Below are positions 9,569-18,448 of a stretch of 62,071 nucleotides of DNA, in pieces. The DNA comes from Saprospiraceae bacterium (GTDB taxonomy: Bacteria; Bacteroidota; Bacteroidia; Chitinophagales; Saprospiraceae). The first letter of the stretch is position 1; every line of letters begins with the position of its first letter. Location: NCBI GenBank assembly GCA_020629315.1, contig JAHDDO010000005.1, positions 78,705-140,775 of the forward strand, read 5' to 3'. The notes beneath the pieces are model-generated. The model did not search any database, was not told the origin of the DNA, and saw nothing but the letters and a program-made list of their open reading frames with translations. Both the position numbers and the translations under genes were made by a program.

Positions 9569-9727
9569 TTCCGTAGTAAATAACTGTTTGAGTCTTAAGA
9601 ATAGTATTGACTAGTTCACTAGGATGCAAGGTATAATCTTCATTTAATCCAAAAAAGAAATAAGTTTATCAATTATTATTTGTCAAGCTTTAAATAATAT
9701 TAAAATTTGTCACAAAGGCTGCAAAGC

Positions 9728-10618
9728 ATGAAAGTATTAGAAACGAAAGGCCTCAGTAAGAATTACGGGCATATCAAAGCATTACAAAATCTAAACTTGA
9801 CGATTAATCAAGGAGAGGTCTTTGGTATCTTAGGACCGAATGGCAGTGGCAAAACAACCACACTGGGTATTATTTTAAATATTCTAAAAGCCAGTGGTGG
9901 TCAGTATGAATGGTTTGAGGGGCAATATAAAAATCCTCGATTGCGCATTGGTGCTATTCTAGAAACGCCCAATTTTCTTCCGTATTTAAATGCGGAACAA
10001 AACCTTCGAATTGTGGCTCGAATTAAGAATATCGAAAGCCAAAATTTTGATTCATATTTAGATACGGTAAACTTACTGCATAGAAAAGAATCTAAATTCA
10101 GTACCTATTCATTAGGTATGAAGCAGCGTTTAGCAATCGCAGCCACCATGATTGGTGAACCTGATGTACTCATTTTTGATGAACCCACCAATGGGCTTGA
10201 TCCCGAAGGGATTGCAGAAGTTCGAAACATCTTGAATAATATCGCAGCCATGAATAAGACGGTCATTATGGCCAGTCACATTTTAGCAGAAGTCGAAAAA
10301 ATATGCTCTCATGTAGGTATACTCAAGAATGGCACTTTGTTGGCTTCCGGACCTGTAGGATCTATACTTTCAGATGAGCAAATCATTGAAATTGATGCCC
10401 CTGGTCGCGCTGAACTTAGCAACTATCTAAAGACCCTACCTTCTGTATTGAAGATCATAGAACGAGCAGAGTTTATTGAGGTCCATGTGCCCCAAGAATT
10501 TGATTCTACGCAGCTGAGCAAGTTGTGTGCAGACAGCAACATATACATCAATCACTTAGTGATTCGTAAGGCCAATCTAGAAGAGGAATTTTTAGCTATA
10601 ACCCAAAACGCAGGATAA
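9728..10618 (+). CDS. ABC transporter ATP-binding protein (BcrA/NatA type)
   Basis: Cytoplasmic ATPase subunit of about 296 residues. Walker A G-P-N-G-S-G-K-T is at residues 36-43, the signature is Y-S-L-G-M-K-Q-R, Walker B is V-L-I-F-D-E-P-T-N-G-L-D and the switch histidine is in M-A-S-H-I-L. A C-terminal extension of about 80 residues is typical of exporters of the bacitracin/gliding type. I choose ATG 9728, because the upstream in-frame TTG at 9707 would add seven unconserved residues. The stop codon is directly followed by the permease start, so the two are co-translated and form one exporter. The substrate is unknown. GldA of the gliding system is also a protein of this class, but nothing here proves that identity. 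Confidence 0.9.
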   Translation: MKVLETKGLSKNYGHIKALQNLNLTINQGEVFGILGPNGSGKTTTLGIILNILKASGGQYEWFEGQYKNPRLRIGAILETPNFLPYLNAEQNLRIVARIKNIESQNFDSYLDTVNLLHRKESKFSTYSLGMKQRLAIAATMIGEPDVLIFDEPTNGLDPEGIAEVRNILNNIAAMNKTVIMASHILAEVEKICSHVGILKNGTLLASGPVGSILSDEQIIEIDAPGRAELSNYLKTLPSVLKIIERAEFIEVHVPQEFDSTQLSKLCADSNIYINHLVIRKANLEEEFLAITQNAG

Positions 10619-11452
10619 ATGAATATACTTAGACTACTTCAAATTGAGTATTTAAAGTTTAAATCCAATTCAGTTATTCGCTTATTGGTCATTTTGTATT
10701 TAATCTTTCTTCCCATAGCCATTTTCATGGGTAAAGAATTAGATGAGCTTCCTGATTTTATCTTAAGTGCTGATGTGTTCTTCACATTCCCTGAAAAAGC
10801 AGGTGAGCAAGGCATATGGGATTATATGGGATATATTGGCAACTGGATGAGTTATTTTTTCTTAGGTGTTGTAGCTATTTACATTCTAGGAATAGAGATC
10901 AATAATAAAACCCTACGCCAATCAGTCATAAATGGCTTAACTAGAAAAGAATACTTCCTGTCTAAGCTATCTACCATAGTCCTTATTTCAGTATTAGCGA
11001 GCCTGTATTATGGTCTTTGCACTTTGGGTATTGGATGGATCCATACGGAGGGTGCTACCTTGTCACAAGCATTAACTAATGAATGGGCTATGAGTCGATA
11101 TTTTCTGATGTGTATGGGTTATTTATCCTTCGCATTTTTAATAATAGTGCTCTTTCGTCGACCCGCTGTTTCGGTTTTCTTGTATTTAAGCTATGTCCTT
11201 ATCATCGAGTTCGGTATACGGATGACACTGATCTATTTTAAGGTTCCTCCTGAATGGACTAAATATTTTCCGATGAATGTAGTAGAAGACCTTCATCCTT
11301 TTCCTGCTTTTAAGATTCCTGCAGCTAAAATGGGACCGGATTATATTAAGGAGATCTTACTTTCTTATCCTGAATCAGCGCTCGTTTCTTCTCTATATAT
11401 CATTATTTTTATTGCGTTAAGCTATCGCATGTTTATGAATAGAGATATATAG
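10619..11452 (+). CDS. ABC transporter permease (ABC-2 type)
   Basis: 277-residue integral membrane protein with about six hydrophobic helices, starting immediately after the stop of the ATPase gene. It has no recognisable binding-protein contact motif of importers; the layout fits ABC-2 family exporters with one ATPase and one permease. An extracytoplasmic aromatic-rich loop lies at about residues 45-75 and a second at 205-245. It is followed after 5 nt by the phosphatidylserine synthase gene, so the three genes probably share one transcript. Membrane topology is seen from hydrophobicity. The transported substrate is unknown. Confidence 0.88.
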   Translation: MNILRLLQIEYLKFKSNSVIRLLVILYLIFLPIAIFMGKELDELPDFILSADVFFTFPEKAGEQGIWDYMGYIGNWMSYFFLGVVAIYILGIEINNKTLRQSVINGLTRKEYFLSKLSTIVLISVLASLYYGLCTLGIGWIHTEGATLSQALTNEWAMSRYFLMCMGYLSFAFLIIVLFRRPAVSVFLYLSYVLIIEFGIRMTLIYFKVPPEWTKYFPMNVVEDLHPFPAFKIPAAKMGPDYIKEILLSYPESALVSSLYIIIFIALSYRMFMNRDI

Positions 11453-11457
11453 CATCT

Positions 11458-12114
11458 ATGCGGAGATATATTCCAAATGGGTTGACTCTACTTAATTTGT
11501 GTTGTGGAGTGATTGCCATTCTTAGTGATGATTTTTACACCAGTTGTATACTGATTTGTTGCAGTTTATTCTTTGACCTTATTGATGGTGCCGCTGCCCG
11601 GGCGCTACAAGTTAGCTCCGACATTGGAAAAGATCTTGATTCCTTAGCCGACCTCATAAGTTTTGGTTTGGCTCCCATTATGGTGTGGTTCAATGTCCTG
11701 AATAGTGATCTTAAATATCCAATGCTAATTGTACCATTTGTGGCTTCTTGTGCAGCCTTACGATTGGCCAGATTTAACAATTTGCCTGCGTCATCTGATT
11801 TTATTGGAATGCCTTCACCAGCGGCAGGAGGGCTTATATTAGGGATGGCTTTGCTAATGCATACTGAAGGCGCTGATTTTCTGCCTATACTTACCTATGG
11901 AGTTCCAATAACTGCTGGAATACTAATGGTAACTAATTTCACCATGATTTCGTTAAAAGGTCTGCGCACAAATAGGATGAGGCAGGTCCTGCTGGTGTTA
12001 ACAGGCTTAGCTTTTATTATTCCGTCGTTTTGTTGTAGACCCTGGGTTTTATTGAGTGGCTTTGGCGGTTATATTCTTTTTTCGTTATACTATCACTTCT
12101 TTGCTGCAGATTAA
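11458..12114 (+). CDS. pssA: CDP-diacylglycerol--serine O-phosphatidyltransferase
   Basis: Inner-membrane enzyme that makes phosphatidylserine from CDP-diacylglycerol and serine, the first step to phosphatidylethanolamine. The 218-residue protein has the complete CDP-alcohol phosphotransferase motif D-G-x2-A-R-x8-G-x3-D-x3-D at residues 43-65 (D43, G44, A47, R48, G57, D61, D65). Six to eight membrane helices follow. The N-terminal R-R-Y-I-P-N-G-L-T-L-L-N-L-C-C-G pattern is characteristic of the small PssA subtype rather than PgsA. It is the third gene of the plus-strand unit with the ABC exporter. The 36-bp gap to the ferredoxin gene contains part of a separate promoter. Confidence 0.93.
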   Translation: MRRYIPNGLTLLNLCCGVIAILSDDFYTSCILICCSLFFDLIDGAAARALQVSSDIGKDLDSLADLISFGLAPIMVWFNVLNSDLKYPMLIVPFVASCAALRLARFNNLPASSDFIGMPSPAAGGLILGMALLMHTEGADFLPILTYGVPITAGILMVTNFTMISLKGLRTNRMRQVLLVLTGLAFIIPSFCCRPWVLLSGFGGYILFSLYYHFFAAD

Positions 12115-12134
12115 CTTATTAGAGCTTACTTTTG
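12100..12134 (+). promoter_or_regulatory. Bacteroidota-type promoter of the ferredoxin gene
   Basis: A TTTG at 12100-12103 and a perfect TAnnTTTG box (TACTTTTG) at 12127-12134 are separated by 23 nt. This matches the -33/-7 pattern of Bacteroidota primary sigma factor promoters, slightly wider than usual. The -7 box lies 17 nt before the ferredoxin ATG, so the transcript would have a very short leader. The -33 part sits inside the end of pssA. Confidence 0.6.
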
Positions 12135-12150
12135 CAAAAAATAGAGTTAC

Positions 12151-12498
12151 ATGGCTATTTATATTACAGATGAGTGTATCAATTGTGGGGCCTGTGAGCC
12201 TGAGTGTCCTAACAATGCAATATATGAAGGTGGATTTGAGTGGGCAATGATAGATGGTACCGGAGTTCAAGGTAAATACACCTTAGAGGATGGTAAAAGT
12301 GTAGACGTCGAAGCTAAGCAAATCCCTATTGAAGATGACTACTATTATATAGTTCCAGATAAGTGTACGGAGTGTAAAGGTTTTCATGAAGAACCTCAAT
12401 GTGCCGCCGTATGTCCTGTTGATTGTTGTGTTCCAGATCCTGATAGAGTAGAAACAGAAGATGAGTTATTGCAAAGGAAAGAGAGGCTACATCTGTAG
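12151..12498 (+). CDS. 2[4Fe-4S] ferredoxin (Allochromatium type)
   Basis: 115-residue soluble electron carrier. The first cluster motif is [12 protein letters not shown] near residues 10-21. The second is C-T-E-C-x8-C-A-A-V-C-P, with the eight-residue spacing between its second and third cysteines that marks the Alvin-type low-potential ferredoxins. Between the motifs lies an insertion of about 45 acidic residues. The C-terminus after residue 95 forms the extra helix of this subfamily. It has its own promoter and no operon partner. The redox partner cannot be inferred from the neighbourhood. Confidence 0.93.
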   Translation: MAIYITDECINCGACEPECPNNAIYEGGFEWAMIDGTGVQGKYTLEDGKSVDVEAKQIPIEDDYYYIVPDKCTECKGFHEEPQCAAVCPVDCCVPDPDRVETEDELLQRKERLHL

Positions 12499-12539
12499 CA
12501 ATTGAAATTTGGACTAAAATGTGGAAAGCTGAGGAATAA

Positions 12540-12653
12540 TTAAATTCCTAACCAGCCTTCGTACTCTTCGGTGTTTTTTCTACCCTCCACGTCAAAAGAC
12601 TTGCCGAAGCTTCTTTTGAAGAAGAAAGAGATTTTTCTGAATAATTTGTTCAT
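12540..12653 (-). CDS. Possible 37-residue small protein
   Basis: A short open frame, ATG at 12653 and TAA at 12540, lies in the 383-bp gap between the ferredoxin and the TonB receptor. It encodes a 37-residue basic, Phe-rich N-terminal half (M-N-K-L-F-R-K-I-S-F-F-F-K-R) and an acidic C-terminal half ending G-W-L-G-I. The amphipathic start and balanced composition look protein-like rather than random, and the rest of the gap has no other comparable frame. It could be a small membrane-associated protein, but there is no family I recognise. Codon use is too short to judge. Confidence 0.35.
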   Translation of the reverse strand: MNKLFRKISFFFKRSFGKSFDVEGRKNTEEYEGWLGI

Positions 12654-12812
12654 AGGATATCTAAATTTTAAGTTAAACGATTTCGTAAAGCGATCTGTTT
12701 AACTAATTAAGAATTATTTAACATATAGTAATTAAAACAGGGATGTTACATATTGCAAATAATCCTAATGTCTTGTTAACTCGGATAGTATAAAGTTACT
12801 TTAATTAATCAT

Positions 12813-12833
12813 TACTTTACTCGGAGTAAAGTA
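12813..12833. other. Perfect 10-bp inverted repeat in the gap before the TonB receptor stop
   Basis: TACTTTACTC, one central G, then its exact reverse complement. It lies 49 bp past the end of the receptor gene on the minus strand. There is no T-run next to it on either strand, so it is a poor intrinsic terminator. It could be an operator or an RNA hairpin. The surrounding 12660-12880 is otherwise AT-rich and without genes. Confidence 0.4.
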
Positions 12834-12881
12834 GATTTTAACATTTTATCCACAATATTTAACTAAACTTGGCTTTGTTTT

Positions 12882-15392
12882 TTAGAATTCAACGTACCAT
12901 TTGAGGTTGACCCGCCTTGATGTGAGGAAATTTGAGATAGCGTATTGGTTTCCGTAGATTGTTTTTATCCAAGTATTTGAGGCTACATTAGCTACTCCCA
13001 TCAGATTATACACCTCCAAACTTATCCATGAGTTTTTCGTCCAATCAAATCTACCCTGTCCTTTCTCTTTTCGAACCATTTCATCCCAAAGTGCATAAGA
13101 GAAGCCCATATCAATTCTATGATACAATTTGAATCGATATGTATTTCGGTAAATGGTATTATTATCCTTTATTCCAAAAGGTAGTCCGGAACCAACGCTC
13201 AAATTCATATTCAATTTAAAACGCTCATTCTTAGGTAAGTGATCTTGGAAAAATATAGACAAATTGAAAAGTCGATCGGTCGGTCTAGGCACCCATTTAA
13301 CCTCTTGTGCTGTGCTATCCCCCACTTCTCTTTTAAGATGTGTGATTCCGTTTAATTGTTCTCTAGTACTCAAAAGTGACAAGTTAACCCAGGATTCAGC
13401 ACCATCAATGAATTGTCCATTTACTCTTACATCCATCCCAAGAGCATATCCACTAGCATCATTTAGGCCGGAGTATCTTATACGTACATTATCTACATCG
13501 TAGGAAATAAGCCTATCTAACTTTTTGTAATACAGTTCAGTTATTAACCTAAATTTCTTATCACTTACTCTTGGCCAATCAAAATCATAACTTACGCCTG
13601 AAACGACTTGAATACTACGTTGGGAAAGAATATTTTCATTTAAGCTGCCATCAATCTTTCTATATTCTCTATAGAATGGGGCTTGGTAATATAAACCTCC
13701 TGCAAGTTTGAAACTTACATCTTCGGCACGAGCGGGTTTAAAGAGAATTTGACCGCGCGGAGAAATTATAGTTTCATTATTAAAACTCCAATGTGCAAAT
13801 CGTACACCAGCATTAAGCCTAAATTCAGCATTGTTTGCGAGATTGAACGTATAGGTATCTTGTACATAGCCACTCAATCGAGTAGATTGTATTTGATTTG
13901 TGCTTTTGAATACATTTTCTAGTTGCACATTCTCTTCATCAAAGGGTAATGAATAACCTGCTGAATCAATTCGCTCCCACTCATTTAATTCATCATCGAT
14001 TTGTTCTTCTTGAAATTTGATGCTCCATTGAAGAAAATGTGCAGAGTTAAACGCGTCGGAAAGTTGCAGTTCGTAGCCGCCTCTATGTTCCACATTCTTA
14101 ATATTCGACTCCAAAAAGTTTCGTGCATAATTATGCTGTGTTCCAGTCCCTAAGACAAAAACCTCTTCACCTGCATTTTCGGCTCCAAGACTGGTTTCAA
14201 TTTGACTAAGCCTATAATACCCTAGTATATCAAAAGATTCTATTTCCTGGCCTTGGTACAATGAGCCCATAAACTTTAAAAAGAATGGGTTCTTTTCTCG
14301 TTCAGGAATATATGTTACGGCTACACCTGTCATTCCATTTATAAATTCATCCTCTTCTCTTCCTTCATAGACAGTACTCAACCGTAATGCGAAATCAATC
14401 AAACCTAATGCAGTAGACCTTTCAAGTGGGACAAAATTATATTGGTTATAGTTATAGTTGCCAATCCAAGATACCTGCCATGCTTTGTTAATATCATAGC
14501 TGAGAAATGTCTGGGCATCGAAAAATTGCGGAGTATACTCTCCTTGTACATCTAGACTTCCTAATAAATATCTAGTTGTCTTATATCTCAATCCAGTGAG
14601 GTAGGTAAATGTCCTACCCGCAATTTTTGTGGCCCCTTCTACATGGGTCGTAGCACCCAAAAGACTCGCTGAAGCAGATCCGCCAAACTCAGTGGGACGC
14701 TTATATCTAACATCTAGAACCGAAGACATTTTGTCTCCATATTTAGCTTCAAAACCACCAGAGGAAAACGATAGATCTTTGACTAGATCAATATTAGGAA
14801 AGGTTAATCCTTCTTGCTGACCACTGCGAATAAGTTGAGGTCTAAAGATTTCAAAATCATTTACATATATCAAGTTCTCATCATAATTTCCACCTCGTAC
14901 ATTATATTGAGAAGACAGTTCACCACCTGTGCCGCTACTTGCGCCTAAAGCAATGTGTGGTAATACAGATTCGAGGTTACCCGTGGTGCTAGGTAGTTTT
15001 ATTAATTCTTCCACTGTTTCAGTAACCATATTGGCTTCTTGGATCTTATCATCCTTAATGGTAACATCAATATCCATGACATCAGGCTCCATACGTATAT
15101 TTAAAACCTTTGTCCTATTGACATTTACATTAACTAAAGGAAAATCGAGGCCTTTATAGCCAATTCGGCTAAATACTAATTCTCTGGAAACCTCCATATC
15201 AACCTCTAAGGAGAAGTTACCCGCTGCATCAGATTCAGTAGCATTGGTGCTTAGCTTTTGGTGCACGGTCACAAAATCAATAGCTTCACCCGTGCTCGCA
15301 TCCAATACTTTACCTTTTACTTTGATTATTTGCCCCGATAATAACATTGGACAACAAACCACCAAACTTAAAATTAGTGTCCTGATCAACAT
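12882..15392 (-). CDS. TonB-dependent outer-membrane receptor
   Basis: About 836 residues. Signal peptide (M-L-I-R-T-L-I-L-S-L then a G-Q cleavage site), an N-terminal carboxypeptidase-regulatory-like beta-sandwich (about residues 25-100, with G-K-V-L-D-A-S-T-G-E-A), a plug domain with V-R-G-G-N-Y-D-E-N and a 22-strand type barrel ending in an aromatic-rich strand N-L-K-W-Y-V-E-F. I choose ATG 15392: the ATG at 15425 would add 11 residues, overlap the upstream rpe frame by 26 bp and spoil the signal peptide. Downstream of rpe by 7 bp, so possibly co-transcribed with it. No SusD-like partner, so a polysaccharide-utilisation role is not supported. Substrate unknown. Confidence 0.9.
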   Translation of the reverse strand: MLIRTLILSLVVCCPMLLSGQIIKVKGKVLDASTGEAIDFVTVHQKLSTNATESDAAGNFSLEVDMEVSRELVFSRIGYKGLDFPLVNVNVNRTKVLNIRMEPDVMDIDVTIKDDKIQEANMVTETVEELIKLPSTTGNLESVLPHIALGASSGTGGELSSQYNVRGGNYDENLIYVNDFEIFRPQLIRSGQQEGLTFPNIDLVKDLSFSSGGFEAKYGDKMSSVLDVRYKRPTEFGGSASASLLGATTHVEGATKIAGRTFTYLTGLRYKTTRYLLGSLDVQGEYTPQFFDAQTFLSYDINKAWQVSWIGNYNYNQYNFVPLERSTALGLIDFALRLSTVYEGREEDEFINGMTGVAVTYIPEREKNPFFLKFMGSLYQGQEIESFDILGYYRLSQIETSLGAENAGEEVFVLGTGTQHNYARNFLESNIKNVEHRGGYELQLSDAFNSAHFLQWSIKFQEEQIDDELNEWERIDSAGYSLPFDEENVQLENVFKSTNQIQSTRLSGYVQDTYTFNLANNAEFRLNAGVRFAHWSFNNETIISPRGQILFKPARAEDVSFKLAGGLYYQAPFYREYRKIDGSLNENILSQRSIQVVSGVSYDFDWPRVSDKKFRLITELYYKKLDRLISYDVDNVRIRYSGLNDASGYALGMDVRVNGQFIDGAESWVNLSLLSTREQLNGITHLKREVGDSTAQEVKWVPRPTDRLFNLSIFFQDHLPKNERFKLNMNLSVGSGLPFGIKDNNTIYRNTYRFKLYHRIDMGFSYALWDEMVRKEKGQGRFDWTKNSWISLEVYNLMGVANVASNTWIKTIYGNQYAISNFLTSRRVNLKWYVEF

Positions 15393-15399
15393 ACTGAAT

Positions 15400-16071
15400 T
15401 TAGAAATGAAGATTCTTAACCCCAACGCGCTTTAACTGGGCTATCGTGCTTACAGGGTCCTGAGATTTAAATACTGCACTTCCCGCGACAAGTACATTAG
15501 CCCCTGCTTTCAATAAAGCTTCGGCATTCTGCAAGCCTACACCACCATCTATTTCTATATGAGGGTTTAAATTTCGAGCTGTCAGTACTTCCTTTAATTC
15601 TTGAATTTTCAAAATCGTCTCATAAATAAATTTCTGTCCTCCAAAACCTGGGTTTACTGACATTAATACGATCATGTCCACGTCTTCAAGTAAATGCTTA
15701 ATAGCTGCAATGGGTGTTTGCGGGTTCAATGCTATCCCTGCTTTAGCACCAGAATTATGTATGGATTGAATGACCCGATGTGCGTGATTCGTTGCTTCGA
15801 TGTGAAAACTAATCATATCTGCACCGGCATCACGAAAGGAAGAAATATATCGTTCCGGTTTTTCTATCATTAGATGGACATCTAGTGTCTTATCTGTTAA
15901 TGATCTAAAGAATTTGATGAACATCTGACCAAAGGATATATTGGGTACAAACATTCCATCCATTACATCCAAATGATACCAATCAGCTTCACTTTGATTT
16001 AACATGTCAGCCTCATGTTTGAGTTGGGTGAAATCAGCAGCCAAAAGAGAAGGGGCAATTAAATGACTCAT
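15400..16071 (-). CDS. rpe: Ribulose-phosphate 3-epimerase
   Basis: Converts ribulose-5-phosphate and xylulose-5-phosphate in the pentose phosphate pathway. The 223-residue TIM barrel starts I-A-P-S-L-L-A-A-D-F, has the active-site segment H-L-D-V-M-D-G-M-F-V-P-N at residues 33-44, the H-L-M-I-E motif, V-N-P-G-F-G-G-Q-K-F around residue 140 and the phosphate-binding D-G-G-V and A-G-S-A-V-F loops. All catalytic and metal residues expected of the family are present (D35, D in D-G-G-V, two His). Length is normal. It is followed after a few bases by a TonB receptor gene, an unusual neighbour. Confidence 0.96.
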   Translation of the reverse strand: MSHLIAPSLLAADFTQLKHEADMLNQSEADWYHLDVMDGMFVPNISFGQMFIKFFRSLTDKTLDVHLMIEKPERYISSFRDAGADMISFHIEATNHAHRVIQSIHNSGAKAGIALNPQTPIAAIKHLLEDVDMIVLMSVNPGFGGQKFIYETILKIQELKEVLTARNLNPHIEIDGGVGLQNAEALLKAGANVLVAGSAVFKSQDPVSTIAQLKRVGVKNLHF

Positions 16072-16276
16072 ATCTCAAAAGTACGCATCTATACTCGACT
16101 GAGGTAGATTTTGATTCTATTCCTTATGAGATAAATCCAAAGATCGTATCGGGAAAACCCTTAGCTTTTTGCATATTCCTCCTCTGGGTTAACCCGTAAA
16201 ATGACGATAATGAGTAACATGTATAGCTAAGGATAAAATTTCTTACTAAATTTCAACCTTAATAAGTAAAAGTAAT

Positions 16277-17251
16277 ATGGCTCGATCAAACAATAATTTA
16301 AATGCGATCCTTCTTGTAGGTCTAATTCTAGTATTAGGTTTAGCAGGATTTCTATGGTTTCAGAACAACAAACTATCTGGTCAAATAGATACTCAGAAGA
16401 AAGAAATGCTTGATATCGAAAAGATCAATACCGAATTAGAACAAGACTACCAAACCGCACTCAATAGCCTAGAAGAACTAAGAGGCAGCAATGAAGATTT
16501 GAATAGTCTCATTGAACAACAAAAAACTGAACTTGAGGCACAAAAAGGAAAAGTAGCCTCCCTACTATATGCCAAAAAAGATTTAACTGCTGCAAGGACA
16601 GAATTAGAAAATCTTAAGACTCAAGCGTCGATTTACGTCAATGAAATAACAAAATTGCGTGATGAGAATAATCAACTAGTATTAGCAAATAGTGATCTAA
16701 TTCGGTCAAATAAAGTTTTAGAAACTGAAAATGATTCGGCAAAAACCGTGATTACTAGCTTAGATGCAGCCAACAAAGAATTGACTGAAGTGCGAGCTCA
16801 AATCACATCAGAAAATGAAGTACTTTCTAAGAAAGTAGAAATTGCGGAAGCGGTTAAAATAAATAAGATATCCCTAGAAGGTTTCAAAATAAACCGTTCT
16901 GGGAAAGAACGGGAACGAAAAAGAGCACGAAGTATTGATATGCTTAAGACCTGTTTTGTAACTGAATCCAATTTGATTACAGAAAACAGCTCAGAAAATT
17001 TCAAGGTGCGAATTATTGATCCTGCAGGTAAAACGCTCTACTTAGAGAATGCAGGTTCAGGAGAATTGACCAAAAAGTCTGATAACACTTTAGTCCAATA
17101 TACTGTATCCAAAAGTATTCCTTATGAAAGTAGAGGCACTGAAGCCTGTATTGATTTTACGCCAAATTTTGAACTGGTCAATGGTAACTATTTGGTTGAG
17201 ATGTATAATAAAGGATACCTTGTCGGACAAGGAGAGTTTTTAATCAAATAA
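16277..17251 (+). CDS. Membrane-anchored coiled-coil protein of unknown function
   Basis: 324 residues. One transmembrane helix lies at residues 10-29, followed by a long coiled coil (about 31-185) rich in E, L, N, K and Q heptads, and a C-terminal globular beta-rich domain of about 130 residues starting near a very basic patch (R-S-G-K-E-R-E-R-K-R-A-R). With the N-terminus in the cytoplasm, the coil and C-domain would be periplasmic. The following VWA gene begins 40 bp later in the same direction, so the two are probably one operon and may form a periplasmic or envelope-associated assembly. No named family recognised. Confidence 0.82.
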   Translation: MARSNNNLNAILLVGLILVLGLAGFLWFQNNKLSGQIDTQKKEMLDIEKINTELEQDYQTALNSLEELRGSNEDLNSLIEQQKTELEAQKGKVASLLYAKKDLTAARTELENLKTQASIYVNEITKLRDENNQLVLANSDLIRSNKVLETENDSAKTVITSLDAANKELTEVRAQITSENEVLSKKVEIAEAVKINKISLEGFKINRSGKERERKRARSIDMLKTCFVTESNLITENSSENFKVRIIDPAGKTLYLENAGSGELTKKSDNTLVQYTVSKSIPYESRGTEACIDFTPNFELVNGNYLVEMYNKGYLVGQGEFLIK

Positions 17252-17291
17252 ACAATTCACAATTATTGTTATTTAGAGAGAAAGGTTTTTA

Positions 17292-18395
17292 GTGATTACT
17301 TGGCGATATACAGAATTCATCCCAAATGAAGGAGAGGATCCTAATTTTGAGAACTTGTTAAGAGCATTCCAAGAGCTTATGCTTCATACTTCAGGCAATG
17401 TTGCAGAAGCCCTATCATGGCTCACCGAACTAGATAAGCGTTACAATCTTACAAATGATGAGTATGGAATGGCGGATTTTATCCAAGACTTAATTGATAA
17501 AGGCTATATCAAATCAAGTGACCAACAAAACCAACCATCCTTTATTCCAACATCAAAAATGGAAATATCCTTACGTAGGCATGCGCTAGATGAAATTTTT
17601 GATGATTTAAAGAAATCTAAAACAGGAAAGCATCTTACAAAATATTCAGGTAAAGGGGATGAACATACTTCCGAATTAAAGCCTTACGAATTTGGTGATC
17701 CGATAAACAAACTCTCTATTGCGGAATCCTTAAAGAATTCACAAATAAACCACGGCATTAATGATTTCAAGCTCACTAATGAAGATTTAGTTATTCGTGA
17801 AACACAATATCAATCGCAAACCAGTACGGTTCTGATGATTGATATTTCGCACTCCATGATTTTATATGGTGAAGATCGTATCACACCAGCAAAAAAAGTG
17901 GCGATGGCTTTATCGGAATTGATAACCACTCAATATAAGAAAGATACCTTGGACATAATAGTCTTCGGTAATGATGCATGGCAAATAGAAGTAAAAGATC
18001 TGCCCTATTTGCAGGTGGGCCCATATCATACCAATACTGTCGCGGGTTTAGAATTGGCCATGGAAATCTTGCGCAAAAAAAAGAATCCTAATAAGCAGAT
18101 CATGATGATTACTGATGGAAAACCTACCTGCATAAAGAGAGGTAAAAAATACTATCAGAATAGTTTTGGTCTAGATCGAAAAATCTTAAATCGAACACTC
18201 GCTTTAGCTGTTAAATGTCGCAAACAGGGCATTCCTATTACCACATTTATGATCGCAAAAGATCCCTATTTGGTTAGATTTGTTGATGACTTCACAAAAG
18301 CGAACCAAGGAAAAGCTTTTTACAGTTCTTTAAATGGCTTGGGTGAATTCATTTTCATGGATTACAAAAATAATAAGCGATCCAGAAGAGCCTAA
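17292..18395 (+). CDS. VWA-domain protein with MIDAS motif
   Basis: 367-residue soluble protein. Residues 1-170 are helical and unassigned. A von Willebrand factor A domain occupies about 175-355, with the metal-ion-dependent adhesion site D184-I-S-H-S188 and the later T-D-G-K-P-T loop. It lacks a signal peptide. The start is GTG at 17292, since the next in-frame ATG would remove the conserved-looking W-R-Y-T-E-F start. Such proteins commonly act with MoxR-type ATPases or bind protein partners through Mg2+, but no ATPase is adjacent. Position after the coiled-coil membrane protein suggests a shared function. Confidence 0.88.
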   Translation: MITWRYTEFIPNEGEDPNFENLLRAFQELMLHTSGNVAEALSWLTELDKRYNLTNDEYGMADFIQDLIDKGYIKSSDQQNQPSFIPTSKMEISLRRHALDEIFDDLKKSKTGKHLTKYSGKGDEHTSELKPYEFGDPINKLSIAESLKNSQINHGINDFKLTNEDLVIRETQYQSQTSTVLMIDISHSMILYGEDRITPAKKVAMALSELITTQYKKDTLDIIVFGNDAWQIEVKDLPYLQVGPYHTNTVAGLELAMEILRKKKNPNKQIMMITDGKPTCIKRGKKYYQNSFGLDRKILNRTLALAVKCRKQGIPITTFMIAKDPYLVRFVDDFTKANQGKAFYSSLNGLGEFIFMDYKNNKRSRRA

Positions 18396-18414
18396 TTTTT
18401 TTTAACCTTCCATA

Positions 18415-18444
18415 TTGGATATTTGTTAAAAAGTAATACTTTAG
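18415..18444 (+). promoter_or_regulatory. Bacteroidota-type promoter in the VWA/esterase gap
   Basis: TTG at 18415-18417, a 19-nt spacer, then TACTTTAG at 18437-18444, a one-base departure from TAnnTTTG. The sequence just after it, GCGCCC, is a run often found after strong promoters in this phylum. Initiation would fall near 18450, at the base of a strong hairpin and about 130 nt before the esterase ATG. Confidence 0.45.
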
Positions 18445-18448
18445 CGCC

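Noticed and set aside
9707..9727. TTG at 9707 as the start of the ABC ATPase
   Set aside because: It adds seven residues not seen in the family, and the ATG at 9728 directly precedes the conserved N-terminus.
12056..12250. Plus-strand frame overlapping the pssA end and ferredoxin start
   Set aside because: Overlaps two well-supported genes in another frame and has no recognisable domain.
16186..16195. GGGTTAACCC palindrome upstream of the coiled-coil gene as an operator
   Set aside because: A single 10-bp palindrome with no second copy or conserved spacing; could be chance.
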